64,000 nucleotides of DNA from Amycolatopsis sp. EV170708-02-1 (GTDB taxonomy: Bacteria; Actinomycetota; Actinomycetes; Mycobacteriales; Pseudonocardiaceae), in contig NZ_CP092497.1 in NCBI RefSeq assembly GCF_022479115.1, positions 3,534,001 through 3,598,000 of the forward strand, given 5' to 3'. A program made the translations under genes and the position numbers. Within the stretch, counting starts at the first letter, position 1, and the number at the start of each line of letters is the position of its first letter. Below the pieces are notes generated by a model. It saw only the letters and a list, made by a program, of their open reading frames with translations. It had not been told where the DNA came from and ran no database searches. Shown here one piece after another: positions 63,740 to 64,000 of the stretch.

Positions 63740-64000
63740 GTGAACCGGCAGCCGTTGCGCCTCGCCATCATGGAAGCGACCCGCATCCTCACCGAGGCCG
63801 GAGTGGCGTCACCGCGTTCGGACGCGGAACTGATCGCCTCCCACGTCCTCGGTGTCGAACGCGGCCGCCTGCCGATGGTGCCGCTGGTGGACCCGCCCGT
63901 CATCGACGCGATCGGCCAGCTCGTGAACCAGCGGGCCAAACGGATCCCGCTGCAGTACCTCACCGGCTGGGCCGCGCTCGGCGACATCACGGTCAACGTC
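63740..64000 (+). CDS. prmC: Release factor glutamine methyltransferase, partial (C-terminus outside window)
   Basis: GTG 63740 follows GAAGGA. The 87 visible residues (MNRQPLRLAIMEATRILTEA, SPRSDAELIASHVLGVERGR, RAKRIPLQYLTGWAALGDI) are the five-helix N-terminal substrate domain of PrmC/HemK, including the conserved PLQYLTG. The SAM domain with NPPY lies beyond the edge. It methylates the GGQ glutamine of PrfA. Confidence 0.93.
   Translation, partial: MNRQPLRLAIMEATRILTEAGVASPRSDAELIASHVLGVERGRLPMVPLVDPPVIDAIGQLVNQRAKRIPLQYLTGWAALGDITVNV

Overview
The window is high-GC actinobacterial DNA. Compact operons with ATGA/GTGA overlaps, frequent GTG starts, the housekeeping order argS-lysA-hom-thrC-thrB-rho-rpmE-prfA, and long intergenic palindromes of the GTGAAGGCCCCCTT type suggest a Pseudonocardiaceae genome, most likely Amycolatopsis. 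That assignment is inferred from style and synteny, not from a marker search.

Positions 1 to about 41 kb look like one secondary-metabolite locus. The left part (1-10 kb) is rich in flavoenzymes: an acyl-CoA-dehydrogenase-fold monooxygenase cut by the window edge, a cation/proton antiporter, two flavin-dependent halogenase-like proteins, two paralogous FAD monooxygenases, a secreted epoxide-hydrolase-like enzyme and a sugar-type SDR. A three-gene glycosyl module follows (GT39 membrane transferase, GT2-GtrA, methyltransferase; 10.3-14.2 kb), then a P450 and a divergently transcribed secreted protein of the neocarzinostatin apoprotein family (15.8 kb). Next come beta-oxidation-like genes (LLM flavoprotein, two acyl-CoA dehydrogenases, thiolase, CoA transferase). 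The core (22.5-31.8 kb) is a tightly coupled highly reducing type II PKS: KR, a complementary dehydratase pair, ACP, two KS/chain-length-factor pairs, hydrolase, double-hotdog thioesterase, isomerase-like DsbA-fold protein, a 40-residue ORF and a class II aldolase. It is followed by an acyl-CoA ligase fused to a P450, an aryl-acid AMP ligase, an acyltransferase, an unusual CoA-transferase fusion and a cysteine-desulfurase-like enzyme. The gene set resembles aryl-polyene/xanthomonadin or ishigamide-type pathways with added halogenation. The product is unknown. No enediyne PKS or NRPS is present here.

Two structured elements deserve attention. A repeat of about 165 bp with conserved stems and a variable hairpin of constant length lies at 18.6 kb and 34.6 kb, and one copy supplies the C-terminus and stop codon of the ligase-P450 fusion. 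A 150-bp hairpin at 6.3 kb has arm differences that become G-U pairs almost only on the minus strand.

From 41 to 42.4 kb there is a small islet of unknown and ankyrin-type genes ending at tRNA-Arg(CCG). From 42.6 to 57.8 kb the DNA is mostly core genome: epoxide hydrolase, CDF metal exporter, DUF305 and DUF3105 membrane proteins, then argS-lysA-hom-thrC-thrB, rho, a secreted CHAP-like protein, rpmE and prfA. Four reading frames between 43.69 and 47.24 kb, including essential argS, each miss one G/C base in a short run, so sequencing error is likelier than true gene loss. prmC, normally next to prfA, starts only at 63.74 kb, after a block of about 5.9 kb holding two polytopic membrane proteins, a MerR regulator with its divergent target hydrolase, and an HD-domain nucleotidase.
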